Positions 43,338-52,693 are shown, numbered from the stretch's first letter. The stretch is DNA of 64,000 nt from JBEKUY01 sp049514555 (GCA_049514555.1 JBEKUY010000013.1:3399-67398), one strand, 5' to 3'. Translations and numbers: made by a program. Notes: a model not told the origin generated them from the letters alone.

Positions 43338-43988
43338 TCAAATCGCACGGGCCGTCAAGGGCGCCTGGGCCAGCGGCTTCCCTTGCCGCGGGCAAAGATA
43401 GACGAGCGCCGAAGGCGGTGTGATGCTCGCGAGACGCATCCGCAGAGCGCGCGGCGCCAAGGCGTGCAACTCTTGCAACAACCGAACCGCCTCTTCATGG
43501 GTCAGCGTGCGGCGGTAGAGGTCGCCGCCGCGCGCGTGTGAGTAGCCGGCGTAGACAAGCGGAGCGACTCGGGCGGGTTGGAGAATGGCCCATGCGCTGC
43601 GCTTCCGCCGGAAACGCTTCCGATCCGCCTCGGCACGCGTCATCTCGAACCGGCGGGAGGCGGTTCCGCCACCGGTCTCGAGAGAGAGAGCGGCGCACTC
43701 TTCCACGCGAAACGGGCGAGAAGGATCGTCGTCCGGAAACGTGGCCAGCAGCGTAGTTAGTTCTTGCTCGTCGGACTCGAAGCCGGCCCACCAGTACCGA
43801 TAGCCGTTGTAAGCCACTGTGCCGGCGCGAAGGATCTGCCGGACACGCGCAGTGTCTTTACCCGTTACGCGAATCACCATGTCGGCCAGTTCGCGGACGC
43901 GGAAGGACTGCTGGACCACCGGACGCAGGGAAACGTAGCCGGCTTCTTCTTCGGTATAGCGGATCGGGACGGTTTGCGGAAAGGCCAT
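43338..43988 (-). CDS. hypothetical protein, 216 residues
   Basis: Soluble, basic protein with no signal peptide; family not recognised. The N-terminal half has an S4-like or helix-turn pattern (QSFRVRELADMVIRVTGKDT, ARVRQILRAGTVAYNG). The middle is very basic (ADRKRFRRKRSAW). The C-terminus has a helix (RRTLTHEEAVRLLQELH). These traits suggest RNA or DNA binding, but that is inference. The ATG at 43988 is favoured over an upstream in-frame start (44027) because the extra residues are low quality. It follows the yqeY homologue (59-base gap), so they may be cotranscribed. Confidence 0.65.
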   Translation of the reverse strand: MAFPQTVPIRYTEEEAGYVSLRPVVQQSFRVRELADMVIRVTGKDTARVRQILRAGTVAYNGYRYWWAGFESDEQELTTLLATFPDDDPSRPFRVEECAALSLETGGGTASRRFEMTRAEADRKRFRRKRSAWAILQPARVAPLVYAGYSHARGGDLYRRTLTHEEAVRLLQELHALAPRALRMRLASITPPSALVYLCPRQGKPLAQAPLTARAI

Positions 43989-44047
43989 GTGTAAAGCATA
44001 GCGCCGCCCGGGCACGCCCGGAGACAAATGCGCGGCAATCGTCCGGA

Positions 44048-44503
44048 TCAGCCGGCTTTCAAAAGCCGCTCGCGAACGCGGTCGCTCAGGGCCTTACCGT
44101 CCACCCATTTTCCTTCCAGCGCGGCTTTGGCAGCCTTCACCACTGCCCCCATCTGCTTGGGGGAGTTTGCGCCCGTTTCGGCGATGGCGCGGGATACCGC
44201 CTCGTCCATTTCTGCATCGGTCGGCGCAGCAGGCAGGTAAGATTCGATGATGGCGAGTTCCTTCGTCTCTTTCTCGGCTAGATCCAGGCGGCCGCCACGA
44301 GTGAATTGCTCGATGGACTCGCGCCGCTGCTTCACGAGCGTTTGCAGAACCTGCAGCTCTTCGGCCGTTTCCAGGGGACGGATTTTCTCAATTTCCTTGT
44401 TCTTCAAGGCCGACTTCACCATGCGCAGGACGCTCAGGCGCAATTCGTCCTTGGTCTTCATGGCCGCGGTCAATTCTTTCTGGATCTGTTCGATGAAGCT
44501 CAT
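44048..44503 (-). CDS. yqeY: GatB/YqeY domain protein
   Basis: Cytoplasmic protein of 151 residues, the full size of the stand-alone YqeY family. Landmarks: SFIEQIQKELTAAMKTKDEL at the start, RLSVLRMVKSALKNKEIEK, VKQRRESIEQFTRGGRLDLA, ESYLPAAPTDAEMDEAVSRA and PKQMGAVVKAAKAALEGKW. The C-terminal domain resembles the tail of GatB, which contacts tRNA in the amidotransferase, so YqeY proteins are thought to bind tRNA or tRNA-related enzymes; the precise role is unknown. Lies upstream of the 216-residue gene on the same strand. Confidence 0.93.
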   Translation of the reverse strand: MSFIEQIQKELTAAMKTKDELRLSVLRMVKSALKNKEIEKIRPLETAEELQVLQTLVKQRRESIEQFTRGGRLDLAEKETKELAIIESYLPAAPTDAEMDEAVSRAIAETGANSPKQMGAVVKAAKAALEGKWVDGKALSDRVRERLLKAG

Positions 44504-44792
44504 GCTTTTCTCCGCGTGCAGCGACTATAGCACAGGCGGCGCAGTGGTCAGCAGGCACGGGCTGACCGACGTGCAGGGCGGACCGCCGCTTACTAATCGG
44601 AGCATACTTGAGGGCTGAGACCGCCAATACATGGTTGTTGATCTCTGCGACGGTTGCCGCTTGGTCTGGATTCAGGCGCGCGCAGAAAATACTCGACAAT
44701 TTCAGGTGGCGAGAGGAATTCTCACCTCGCTTTTACTTCCGAGCAGTTAATCGCAGGCCGACCGGCTGGGGCGCCGATCCCTGTGAGCGCCG
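44504..44792. other. intergenic, weak hairpin only
   Basis: About 290 bases between the yqeY homologue and the 3' end of the TonB-receptor gene. GCGAG/CTCGC arms around 44708-44730 can form a small stem followed by four T's on the plus strand, but on the gene strands no good terminator appears. No ORF. Confidence 0.3.
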
Positions 44793-47789
44793 CTAAAAGC
44801 TAAACGAGAGTTGTAGATACACCAGCCGGCTCGCCGAGGTCGAAGAGAATGCTCCGCCAAAGAGCGCGTTCGATTTGCCGAAGAAAAGAGGCGGTTGAAG
44901 AGGTCCTGGGGTGTTGGCCGCAGGCGGATTCAGAACACCGGATGGAAGAGCGAGGTTTTCATAGTTGAAGATGTTGCGCGCGTTGATGCCGAGGGTCACG
45001 TTGTAGCGCCGGTTCGTGCCGCTTGAACCTCCAAACCCGCCTCCTTGAATCCCGAAACCACCGCGGCTGCCTCCACCACCTCCGCCACGTCCACCGCCGG
45101 GCCTCCCGCCGCCAGGGCCGCCGCCCTGACTGCCTCCTGGGTGCGAACTCTCCTTGCCGAATCCCCATGTCTTGCTCACCCGAAGATTCAAGCTGAAGTG
45201 GGCTGGCCCCGTCAGCGAATTGATGGGAACGATGGTCTCGCCGGGCTGGGGAAGGGTGTCGAAAGATCCGAACTTCGTGACCACCACATCCGCCGGATTC
45301 GAAAGTGGGCCCGCGAGTGCCGGGCGCTGATTGAATTGCGAGCTGCCGATCAAGTCCCGGCTGATGGTGATGCTGTACGGCGCGCCGGAAGAAGCAAGCA
45401 GAAAGGGGTAAAGCGAAATACCGCGCCACAGATTGACGGAACCACCCACGAACACGCGCTGCCGGATGTCGAACGATGCCCGTCCGTAATCTTCCAGCAG
45501 GTTGAACGGATTCGAAGGGAAACTCGTTGGGCCGGCCGTGTCGCTCTTCGCGTAATTCAGAACGTAATAGCCGCGCAGAGAAATCCGCGATCCCGCGTGG
45601 TAATTGACCTGTACGAACATCTGGTTCTGCCGGTAGATCGCTTCGGATTGAAACTCGTACACGTTCCCAATGTTGCCGAGTGGGTAGCCCGGATTCGACG
45701 GAAAAGTCCCGGGCAGCGGCGCGTTGATGTTGTTGCTCAGCAATTGATCGAACCCACGCGAGTTGAGATAGGACACCGAGAGGCTCGTGCTCTTCGATAC
45801 CTGGCGCTCCAGAGTGACGGCTGTCTGCAGTACGCCGGGGGCGTGGAGTCGCGGCTGGATCTGATAGGTGGTCGGCAGAATCGGCACGCTCGGGCAACTT
45901 GCCTGGATCGTCTGCTGAATCTGAGCAAACGTCAGAGTGCTCTGGCTGAACAAACAGGGCGAGGCGATCACGAATTGCTCTTGGTTGAGCCCGTTCAACC
46001 GCTCGGCCTGAAGCACCAGATTCTCCGTGAAGCGATCGTAGAAAAGCCCCGAGCCCGCGCGCAACACTGTCTTCGGCGCCGTTTTCGCGCGGCCAATCCC
46101 CCACGCGATCGCCACGCGCGGCGCCCAATCCGCGTGGTCGGGAATATCGGTTTGCTGTTCGAGACGCAAGCCGCCGCTGACAGTGATATTCGGGCGCACC
46201 CGCCAGTCGTCCTGCACGTACCACCCAGAATCGAAGAAGGAAACGCGCGTGGTCGATAGGCCCGTCACCGGATTGACCGCGGCGATTGGCGCGGTGATGG
46301 TCAATTGAGTCGGTCCGCCGCCTTCCGCCTGAATCTGCGAAAAAGGGAGTCCCGCTGCCTGGCCTTCCACGGTGGTCTGATAGGCCCCGATCGAGGAAAA
46401 GCTATAGGCGCCATTGAAAGCCGCGTTCGAGTTGTTCGTGTCGACGGTTTGGCGCAACCGCACGCCGAACTTCACCGTGTGCTTGCCCCGTACCCATTGC
46501 GTGTAATTCTGGAGTTCGTAGTGATTCGCGTCGTCCAGCATGTTCTGTCCGATGTTCCCGCCTCCGGTGAACGATCCGAACACGTTGACCGTCGGCTGCG
46601 GGTTCAGCGCAACCTGGTTGCTCGAGCCGCGCAAGTATTGGAAATGCGTTTCGTTGACGACGCTCGTACCGAACACTTGCGTGTCGGTTACCTGTGCGGT
46701 CTGTTCCGTGCTGAAAACGTTATAGGCCTGCGTGGGAAGCGCAAAGGCGGATGAGAATCCCAGGTTTTCTTGATTGTCGCGGTAATACTGATACCGAACG
46801 CTCAGCGTGTTGTTTTTGCTCACCTGGTAATCGAGCCGGGGGCCCAGATTGAGGCGCGTGCGCGGCTGCGGCACCGAACTGGTGAATGGGATCGGGTTGA
46901 AATTGGGGTCCAGAGTCTGCGCGTCGATCACCGCCACGTCATTGATGTCGCGATATTGCCCGCCGAAAAAGAACGACGCTTTCTTGCCGAGCGGTCCGCC
47001 CACACTCCCGTTGAACATCGTTGAGTCGTAGGAAGGCTCCGTGCCGTGTGCAAACGGGTTTTGGGAGTTGAACGCGGAGTCGTTCCCCTGTACCTGCACG
47101 TTGCCGTGCCACTGGTCGGTTCCCGGCTTGGTGAAAACCTCGATCCGGCCATAGCCGAGCTTGTCATACTCCGAGGAAAACGGGTTCTGATTGATGCGAA
47201 TTTCGCGGATCGCCGATTTCGGAGGCAGCTGCCCGGCGGTAAATCCATCAATGTAGATCTGGCCCCCATTGGGTCCGGCCGAAGGTCCCGCGAGCGCCTC
47301 CAAATCGCTCTGCAATTCATCGGGGTCGTCGGAAAGCGCCTTGAGGTCTTCCTGCTTCAGGACGATTGCTCCGACGTTGTTTTCGGGATTGACATCCACG
47401 GTGGGCGACTCCGCTTCCACGACAACTTTCTGCTGCTGCTCCTCGATCGCGAGCTTCACGTCGAGCTTTTGCGCCTGATCTGCCGCGATCGTCACTTCGT
47501 TCGCTTCGAAGATCGCAAAGCCTTTGGCACGCACCTGCACGTCGTACGTTCCGGCAGCCAGATTCTTGAACTCGTAGACACCGTCCCGATTTGAAGTGCC
47601 GGTCGTCAATTCACCGCTCGCCGATTTGACCAGCACCGACGCGCCCGGCACCGCTCCGCCCGAAGGATCCGTGACTTGGCCACGAAGCGTGCCCGTGGAG
47701 GATTGCGCCCAAGACCGAACCGGAAAAATCAGCGCGGCAAACAACAGCGGCAGAAACCAGCACTTTGTATAAAGGACCTGAAATGACAT
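44793..47789 (-). CDS. TonB-dependent outer-membrane receptor with carboxypeptidase-regulatory domain (Oar-like)
   Basis: Outer-membrane protein of 998 residues. A signal peptide (about 1-28) is followed by a CarboxypepD_reg beta-domain (about 30-118, GTLRGQVTDPSGGAVPGASV, then GVYEFKNLAAGTYDV), a plug-like segment (IYIDGFTAGQLPPKSAIREI, then RINQNPFSSEYDKLGYGRIE) and a long beta-barrel. A Gly-rich insert near the C-terminus (GGGPGGGRPGGGRGGGGGGS) precedes the closing strands; the protein ends LVYLQLSFSF, the aromatic-ended last strand needed for barrel insertion. Such receptors import complex carbohydrates or act as adhesins in Acidobacteria; ligand unknown. Operon with the DUF5666 gene 43 bp upstream, under the palindrome at 49117. 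Confidence 0.92.
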   Translation of the reverse strand: MSFQVLYTKCWFLPLLFAALIFPVRSWAQSSTGTLRGQVTDPSGGAVPGASVLVKSASGELTTGTSNRDGVYEFKNLAAGTYDVQVRAKGFAIFEANEVTIAADQAQKLDVKLAIEEQQQKVVVEAESPTVDVNPENNVGAIVLKQEDLKALSDDPDELQSDLEALAGPSAGPNGGQIYIDGFTAGQLPPKSAIREIRINQNPFSSEYDKLGYGRIEVFTKPGTDQWHGNVQVQGNDSAFNSQNPFAHGTEPSYDSTMFNGSVGGPLGKKASFFFGGQYRDINDVAVIDAQTLDPNFNPIPFTSSVPQPRTRLNLGPRLDYQVSKNNTLSVRYQYYRDNQENLGFSSAFALPTQAYNVFSTEQTAQVTDTQVFGTSVVNETHFQYLRGSSNQVALNPQPTVNVFGSFTGGGNIGQNMLDDANHYELQNYTQWVRGKHTVKFGVRLRQTVDTNNSNAAFNGAYSFSSIGAYQTTVEGQAAGLPFSQIQAEGGGPTQLTITAPIAAVNPVTGLSTTRVSFFDSGWYVQDDWRVRPNITVSGGLRLEQQTDIPDHADWAPRVAIAWGIGRAKTAPKTVLRAGSGLFYDRFTENLVLQAERLNGLNQEQFVIASPCLFSQSTLTFAQIQQTIQASCPSVPILPTTYQIQPRLHAPGVLQTAVTLERQVSKSTSLSVSYLNSRGFDQLLSNNINAPLPGTFPSNPGYPLGNIGNVYEFQSEAIYRQNQMFVQVNYHAGSRISLRGYYVLNYAKSDTAGPTSFPSNPFNLLEDYGRASFDIRQRVFVGGSVNLWRGISLYPFLLASSGAPYSITISRDLIGSSQFNQRPALAGPLSNPADVVVTKFGSFDTLPQPGETIVPINSLTGPAHFSLNLRVSKTWGFGKESSHPGGSQGGGPGGGRPGGGRGGGGGGSRGGFGIQGGGFGGSSGTNRRYNVTLGINARNIFNYENLALPSGVLNPPAANTPGPLQPPLFFGKSNALFGGAFSSTSASRLVYLQLSFSF

Positions 47790-47832
47790 TCCATCTCCTG
47801 GAAAATAGGAAAGCCTGCGAAGACCTCTCGTT

Positions 47833-49071
47833 TTATGGGTTGGCGTCGGCTCCTGCCTCGGCGCTTCCGCCTCCCAGAGCCCACGGCGAAAGCGTCATCG
47901 CCTGCGTTCCTTGCGGCGAAACCGTCAGGATAGGCTCCACGCCGGCGAGCAACGTGATCGCGGTCACTTGGCCGGAAGCGCCCCCTTCGGTAGAAACGAT
48001 CATCACGGCGTCGCCTTTCTGCAAATCGGCGAGCGCTGCCCGCGGCATGCGGTTCAGAACTTGCTGAAGATCGGGACCTCCACCCGGGCGCGGCCCTCCG
48101 GCGCCGCCCGAATTCGGCGCTGCAGGTGCTTGCGCCTGGCCAGCCGCAGCGGCGTTGCCGCCTGGCGTTCCGGCCGCTTCGCCCGCCGCCGCTTTCAGCC
48201 GCATCGCAATCCGTTGCGCCATCTCCGGCGGCAATTTGCGGACCTGCGATTCAGCCGAAATCTTCACCACCGTGGACTGTTTCCTAATTGCGTCCATCAC
48301 CGTGACGGTGTTTCGAGCGACATCGATCGACGAAATCGTTCCGGCAATATTTCGAAACGAGCCGTTGACAATTTCTTCCGCCGCAAAGCCCTTCCCGTTG
48401 GCGCTGCGGCTTCCGCGGGCGCGGAGCTGGTCGCCGGGCCGGATCGCGTCGAGTGTGCTGGGCTTCGCGTCGTCGAATTTCACCGAGTCAGGCGCGTACC
48501 GGCGAATGACCGTGTCTTTCGTGGTGTGCACGGCCACGTTCGTCGCCGTCGCACCCAAGCCAATGCTGATCGTGACGATTCCCGCCGCCGGATCGACCGC
48601 GCTCACCAGCCCGCCGATCCCGCGCCACTGCCAGTCTTCCCGCTCATGCTGCTGCTTGGCCTCGAGGTCCACGTGCTTCATGGCGATGACGCCCGCGGCC
48701 GTGAACGTCTTCCCGTCGGCCGATGGCTGTCCGCGTACCAGAATGCGGTCGCCCACCTGAAGGTCCTTGAACGGCAACACGGTCGCGCCCTTCAGGTCCT
48801 TCTGCCCCGGCTCGACGCGCACGATCCGCGTGGTCTCCTCTACGACGACGTCGATCTCTCCGCCCACATCTGTCGTCAGCCTGATTGTGTCGCCCTTGAT
48901 CGCCTTGATCGTGCCAAGCTGGCGCGCTGGAGCCTGCGCCGCCTGTATTGTTGGCGCCTGCGAGAAAGCCGGAACGCTCCCGGCGATTGCACCCTCGGGC
49001 AGAATTGCGAAGGCCACGAGCGCAGTCACTGCAAGCAGGCAAGAAGCTCTTTTCGAGATTTCGCTCGGCAT
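47833..49071 (-). CDS. secreted DUF5666 domain protein
   Basis: Exported protein of 412 residues, first gene of the operon with the TonB receptor. From the ATG at 49071 (preceded by GGAGGAGG and AGGGAG) it has a signal peptide (about 1-28, SEISKRASCLLAVTALVAFA). Then there are three or so DUF5666-like beta units: GTIKAIKGDTIRLTTDVGGE, LQVGDRILVRGQPSADGKTF, AGTISSIDVARNTVTVMDA. A Pro/Ala/Gly-rich linker (PAAPNSGGAGGPRPGGGPDL) and a C-terminal unit with GDAVMIVSTEGGASGQVTAI finish it. DUF5666 units often bind or shape small ligands in the periplasm; here a role next to the receptor is inferred from the operon. Confidence 0.85.
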   Translation of the reverse strand: MPSEISKRASCLLAVTALVAFAILPEGAIAGSVPAFSQAPTIQAAQAPARQLGTIKAIKGDTIRLTTDVGGEIDVVVEETTRIVRVEPGQKDLKGATVLPFKDLQVGDRILVRGQPSADGKTFTAAGVIAMKHVDLEAKQQHEREDWQWRGIGGLVSAVDPAAGIVTISIGLGATATNVAVHTTKDTVIRRYAPDSVKFDDAKPSTLDAIRPGDQLRARGSRSANGKGFAAEEIVNGSFRNIAGTISSIDVARNTVTVMDAIRKQSTVVKISAESQVRKLPPEMAQRIAMRLKAAAGEAAGTPGGNAAAAGQAQAPAAPNSGGAGGPRPGGGPDLQQVLNRMPRAALADLQKGDAVMIVSTEGGASGQVTAITLLAGVEPILTVSPQGTQAMTLSPWALGGGSAEAGADANP

Positions 49072-49099
49072 GCTCCCTGACCTCCTCCGACGCTTTGAA

Positions 49100-49134
49100 A
49101 TCATACGGCTCGCGCTGCGGAGAACGTTCTCCGC
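49100..49134 (-). promoter_or_regulatory. promoter and LacI-like operator of the DUF5666-TonB receptor operon
   Basis: The perfect 18-bp palindrome GCGGAGAACGTTCTCCGC (49117-49134) has a central CG, as LacI-family operators do. On the minus strand TATGAT (49100-49105) is a -10 box, and the position 17 bases further upstream falls inside the palindrome, so binding would block the -35. The ATG is about 29 bases downstream of the -10. Box positions are seen; the regulator family is inferred. Confidence 0.55.
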
Positions 49135-49456
49135 TTCACTTGGGTCACGATACACATTAGACGTACCAGATGCACCGTTCCGTTGCGTCGTTCTTCTGGG
49201 GGACAGCAGCTAGAAAGCGCTGCTCGGGCTTTCAGGCAGTCCACCGCGTCGATTCCCAACGCGGAAGAAAGAGAGTCAGACGAACGGTTTGTCAGGCGCC
49301 GGGGCGATGCGAGGGAGCCCGAGCTTGGTAGCGGTTGTCCCTACCAGGAACTCCGTTTTCACTGAACTGGTTGAAGTTAGGCAGCCGTCGCTGTAGCTTT
49401 TCGGCGATACGGTCACGATCATTCCCGCGCTGTTCTCTTCAGCTTGGCAAGCCTCT
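49135..49456. other. intergenic, no recognisable gene
   Basis: About 320 bases between the promoter of the DUF5666 gene and the transposase remnant. Short frames only. The sequence is of lower coding quality than the neighbours, consistent with decayed insertion-element DNA, but no terminal repeat is visible. Confidence 0.3.
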
Positions 49457-49771
49457 CGAACTCGAACAGCGCTTCAAGCTGAGATTCTTGCCCTTGACAT
49501 CAGCTCTTGGTTCTCCAACGCTCCAGCCGTGGCCATCGGCTGCGTTTGAGTTGCGCTGATCGATTCCTATAGGTATGGCTCTCACGATTGTGGACCGGCT
49601 GGCGATCGGCATTGGTCATCGTCAAGCCCGAGACTGCCATCGCCTGGCATCGAAATGGATTCCGACTGTACTGGAAGTGGAAGAGTCGCCATCCGTTGGG
49701 CCGACCCTGCATATCGCGCGAGGTTGTCGGTCTAATCCGCAAAATGAGCCTAGCCAATCCCCGCTCGATGA
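49457..49771 (+). pseudogene. decayed transposase fragment (IS481/rve-type, N-terminal part)
   Basis: Translation gives ALQAEILAL, then after a lost base near 49496 HQLLVLQRSSRGHRLRLS and DRFL, an in-frame TAG at 49570-49572, and VWLSRLWTGWRSALVIVKPE, TAIAWHRNGFRLYWKWKSRH, GRPCISREVVGLIRKMSLAN. This is the N-terminal helix-turn-helix part of an integrase-core transposase. The catalytic DDE region is missing: similarity stops at about 49771, just before the stop codon of the convergent MFS gene. The element is therefore dead and truncated. No inverted repeats were identified. Confidence 0.8.
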
Positions 49772-49778
49772 TCCGTAT

Positions 49779-51005
49779 TCAGGCGACAGCGGCAGCTTGT
49801 GGTATCGCGCGGTGCAACAGCGCGGACAACAAGAGCATAATTGCGGCGGCGGCCACGACGAACAAGAAGCCCGCACGAAGACTTCCCAGACGCACGGAAG
49901 CCGCCCCGACCAGCCACGGTAGGATGGCTCCCCCGCAATAGGCAGCAGCGAATGGGAGCGCGCGCAGACCCGCGGACGATTCGTCCACCGAGTGTGACAC
50001 CCAGGCGAGGAGCGTGGGGAAGATTGCAGAACAGCCGAACCCGGCGATGGCAATCGCCAAGGCCAGGATAGCCGTCTGGCGCGCAACCAGGAGAATCAGT
50101 GAGCTGCAGAGCACGAGCGACATACACGAGAAAATGACGCGCTTTTCCGAGACGCGCCGCAAGAGCGCGGTAGCAGAGGCGCGGCCGATGAACATCGTCC
50201 CCCAAAAGAAGGAAGGCATCAGCGCGACAGTGGTCGCCGGCGCCTTCGCGATCTCGCTGGCAAACGATGCTGCCCATCCGCCGAAGGAACTTTCCGCGCC
50301 AACTTCTAGGAAGAAGAGTGCGCCAAAGCAGCCCAGCACGAGTACGAGCGAACGCGATGCGCGCGGTCGTTCCATTTTTGTGGAAGGCGTATCCCCCAAG
50401 GGGACGGAAGGGCGTCGAAGACTCACAAAAAGGACTGCAAGGAAAACGAGCGTCGCACCAAAGAGCAGAAAAAAGAGGTTCAGGTTGTGCAGACGTTCGG
50501 CGAAGGCAACGAGGAACGGGCAACCCACAGCTCCAAATCCCCAGGTGAAGTTCAACAGGTTGAGCCGTCCGGCCCGCTCGACGGGGCTCTCCATCGCAAT
50601 CGCCAGATTGCTGGCTGGGGTCACCAAGCCGTTCGCGAAGCCGGCGGCGAAGATGCCGAGCTGCGCCATGCGCAATTCGGGGCTCCTGAGCAGAATCATT
50701 CCCGTTCCCATCAGGGCGTAACCTATCGCGAGCGGGAACCGATAGCTGTAGCGCCGTGGGAGGAGACTGAATGCTCCGACGCCCAAGAGCGCTCCCGTAA
50801 ACTGCGCCGCAAAGAAGAGGCCGGCCTGGGAACCGTTGAGAGACCAACGCGCAGTCAGCACCGGCAAGATGGGACCGAGGAGAACGGTGAAAGCGCCAGC
50901 CGCCACGAAACCGGCGAAGACCGCGCGGCGGAAGGCAGTGACATTCGCGGGGAGCGCTTCGCTCACGCTAGAAGACTCAAATTCCCGGCCAAGCGTTTCA
51001 AGCAC
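49779..51005 (-). CDS. MFS transporter, fucose-permease-like
   Basis: Membrane permease of 408 residues with about 12 hydrophobic segments. The opening FAGFVAAGAFTVLLGPILPVL and the helix LGVGAFSLLPRRYSYRFPLA resemble the FHS/FucP branch of the major facilitator superfamily, as does EVGAESSFGGWAASFASEIA in the second half. Substrates in that branch are sugars. The C-terminus ends about eight bases from the transposase remnant, so an insertion may have trimmed or replaced the last residues. The upstream start used has no obvious ribosome-binding site, so the exact start is less sure. Confidence 0.82.
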   Translation of the reverse strand: MLETLGREFESSSVSEALPANVTAFRRAVFAGFVAAGAFTVLLGPILPVLTARWSLNGSQAGLFFAAQFTGALLGVGAFSLLPRRYSYRFPLAIGYALMGTGMILLRSPELRMAQLGIFAAGFANGLVTPASNLAIAMESPVERAGRLNLLNFTWGFGAVGCPFLVAFAERLHNLNLFFLLFGATLVFLAVLFVSLRRPSVPLGDTPSTKMERPRASRSLVLVLGCFGALFFLEVGAESSFGGWAASFASEIAKAPATTVALMPSFFWGTMFIGRASATALLRRVSEKRVIFSCMSLVLCSSLILLVARQTAILALAIAIAGFGCSAIFPTLLAWVSHSVDESSAGLRALPFAAAYCGGAILPWLVGAASVRLGSLRAGFLFVVAAAAIMLLLSALLHRAIPQAAAVA

Positions 51006-51253
51006 ACCGTAGGACCGGAGAGTTCCGAACGCAAGTCAGGAGCCGGAGTTGCTGTCACTCGTGGCATGAGCGCGTGCCGGTAGTCTCACACATGAAAGTT
51101 GAGCGGGCAAGCGCCGCCCCAGCTCTTCGGCTTCGCGGGAAGAGGGCCTGCACTGCCCGCTGCGGACAATACTGCTGATTGAAACGACCGGTGCTCGGGA
51201 GAAAATTCATCGCCCCAGCGAGCCACCAGATTAAGATACGCTTTGGTATTGCC
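51006..51253. other. intergenic between the MFS gene and rtcB
   Basis: About 250 bases. No convincing promoter pair; only a CAATACT-like stretch near 51162. An in-frame upstream start for rtcB exists at 51179, but the encoded residues are not typical of the family. Confidence 0.3.
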
Positions 51254-52693
51254 ATGGAACGGAGCCAACTTCAGAAGCTCGACGATTGCCGGTGGCTCGT
51301 GCCGCGCTCGACGCGCGCCGGCATGCGCACCGACGCGCTCATTTACGCCGACGAAACACTGCTCGCGCAAATCCTGAACGATCTCTCCATCGAGCAAGCC
51401 ATTAACGTCGCGCACCTTCCGGGCATTGTGGGGCGCTCGCTAGCCATGCCCGATATGCACCAGGGCTACGGCTTTCCCATCGGTGGCGTAGCAGCCACGC
51501 GCCTCGCCGACGGCGTGGTTTCCCCCGGCGGGGTGGGCTTCGATATCAACTGCGGCGTGCGCCTGCTGGCCAGCAATCTCGATCGCGGCGCGGTCCTGCC
51601 GAAGCTGCGTGAACTGGTCAACCAGCTTTTCCGAGACGTGCCGTCGGGCACCGGCTCGGAGGGCACAGTCCCCTGCACCTGGCAGGAATTGATGGATGTG
51701 CTGGCGCGCGGAGCCGCTGCGGTGGTCGAGCGCGGCTTCGGCGAACCCGCCGACCTCGAATTCTGCGAGGAATCCGGCGCGATGCGCGGCGCCGATCCCG
51801 ACGCCGTTTCCGACCGTGCCCGCCAGCGCGGGCGCACCCAGCTCGGCACGCTGGGCAGCGGCAATCACTTTCTCGAAGTGCAGTACGTGGAAAAGATCTT
51901 CGAGCCGGAGGTGGCCGATTGCTTCGGCTTGCATCGGGACCAGGTGGTCGTGCTCATCCATTGCGGTTCGCGCGGCCTGGGACACCAGGTCTGCACCGAT
52001 TTCCTCAAGACCATGAACGAGGCCATGCGGCGCTACAACATTTCTCTGCCCGATCGCCAGCTTGCCTGCGTTCCCTCGCAGTCTCCGGAGGGGCAGCGCT
52101 ATCTCGGCGCCATGGCCGCGGCGGCGAATTTTGCCTGGGCCAATCGCCAGGTCATCAGCCACTTCACGCGGCAAGCCTTCCGCCGCGTCCTCGGTGAAGA
52201 AACGAAACTGCGCGTCGTTTACGACGTGGCCCACAACATCGCCAAGAGCGAGCGCCACCGCGCTGGTTCGACCACGGAAGACGTCCTTGTCCACCGCAAG
52301 GGCGCCACGCGCTCTTTTCCAGCCGGCTCGATCTTCATTCCTCCGGCGTATCGCGGGGTGGGACAGCCCGTTCTGATCCCCGGTTCGATGGGCACGGCCA
52401 GTTACGTCCTGGTCGGCAACGAACGCGCCATGGAGGAGACCTTCGGCACCGTCTGCCACGGCGCTGGGCGCGCGATGTCTCGCACCGCTGCCAAGCGCGG
52501 CCGCGACGCCCGCGTGGAAACGAAGAAGCTCGAGGACAGGGGGATCATTCTCCGGTCCCAAACCCGCGACGGCATCCTCGAAGAAATCCCCGAGGCCTAC
52601 AAAGACATCGACGCCGTCATCGAAGTGGTGCACCGCGCCGGCTTGGCGCGCAAAGTGGCGCGACTTCGCCCCATGGGGGTCATCAAAGGATAG
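51254..52693 (+). CDS. rtcB: RtcB family RNA-splicing ligase
   Basis: GTP- and Mn-dependent ligase joining RNA ends with 2',3'-cyclic phosphate or 3'-phosphate to 5'-OH; 479 residues, within the family range. The landmarks are present: AMPDMHQGYGFPIGGVAATR, GGVGFDINCGVRLLASN (Asp and Cys metal ligands), LGTLGSGNHFLEVQYV, VLIHCGSRGLGHQV, VVYDVAHNIAKSERHR and VCHGAGRAMSRTAAKRG, whose His receives GMP. The ATG at 51254 fits the family N-terminus. No archease, RtcA or RtcR gene is nearby. It may repair cleaved tRNA or rRNA after stress. Confidence 0.95.
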   Translation: MERSQLQKLDDCRWLVPRSTRAGMRTDALIYADETLLAQILNDLSIEQAINVAHLPGIVGRSLAMPDMHQGYGFPIGGVAATRLADGVVSPGGVGFDINCGVRLLASNLDRGAVLPKLRELVNQLFRDVPSGTGSEGTVPCTWQELMDVLARGAAAVVERGFGEPADLEFCEESGAMRGADPDAVSDRARQRGRTQLGTLGSGNHFLEVQYVEKIFEPEVADCFGLHRDQVVVLIHCGSRGLGHQVCTDFLKTMNEAMRRYNISLPDRQLACVPSQSPEGQRYLGAMAAAANFAWANRQVISHFTRQAFRRVLGEETKLRVVYDVAHNIAKSERHRAGSTTEDVLVHRKGATRSFPAGSIFIPPAYRGVGQPVLIPGSMGTASYVLVGNERAMEETFGTVCHGAGRAMSRTAAKRGRDARVETKKLEDRGIILRSQTRDGILEEIPEAYKDIDAVIEVVHRAGLARKVARLRPMGVIKG

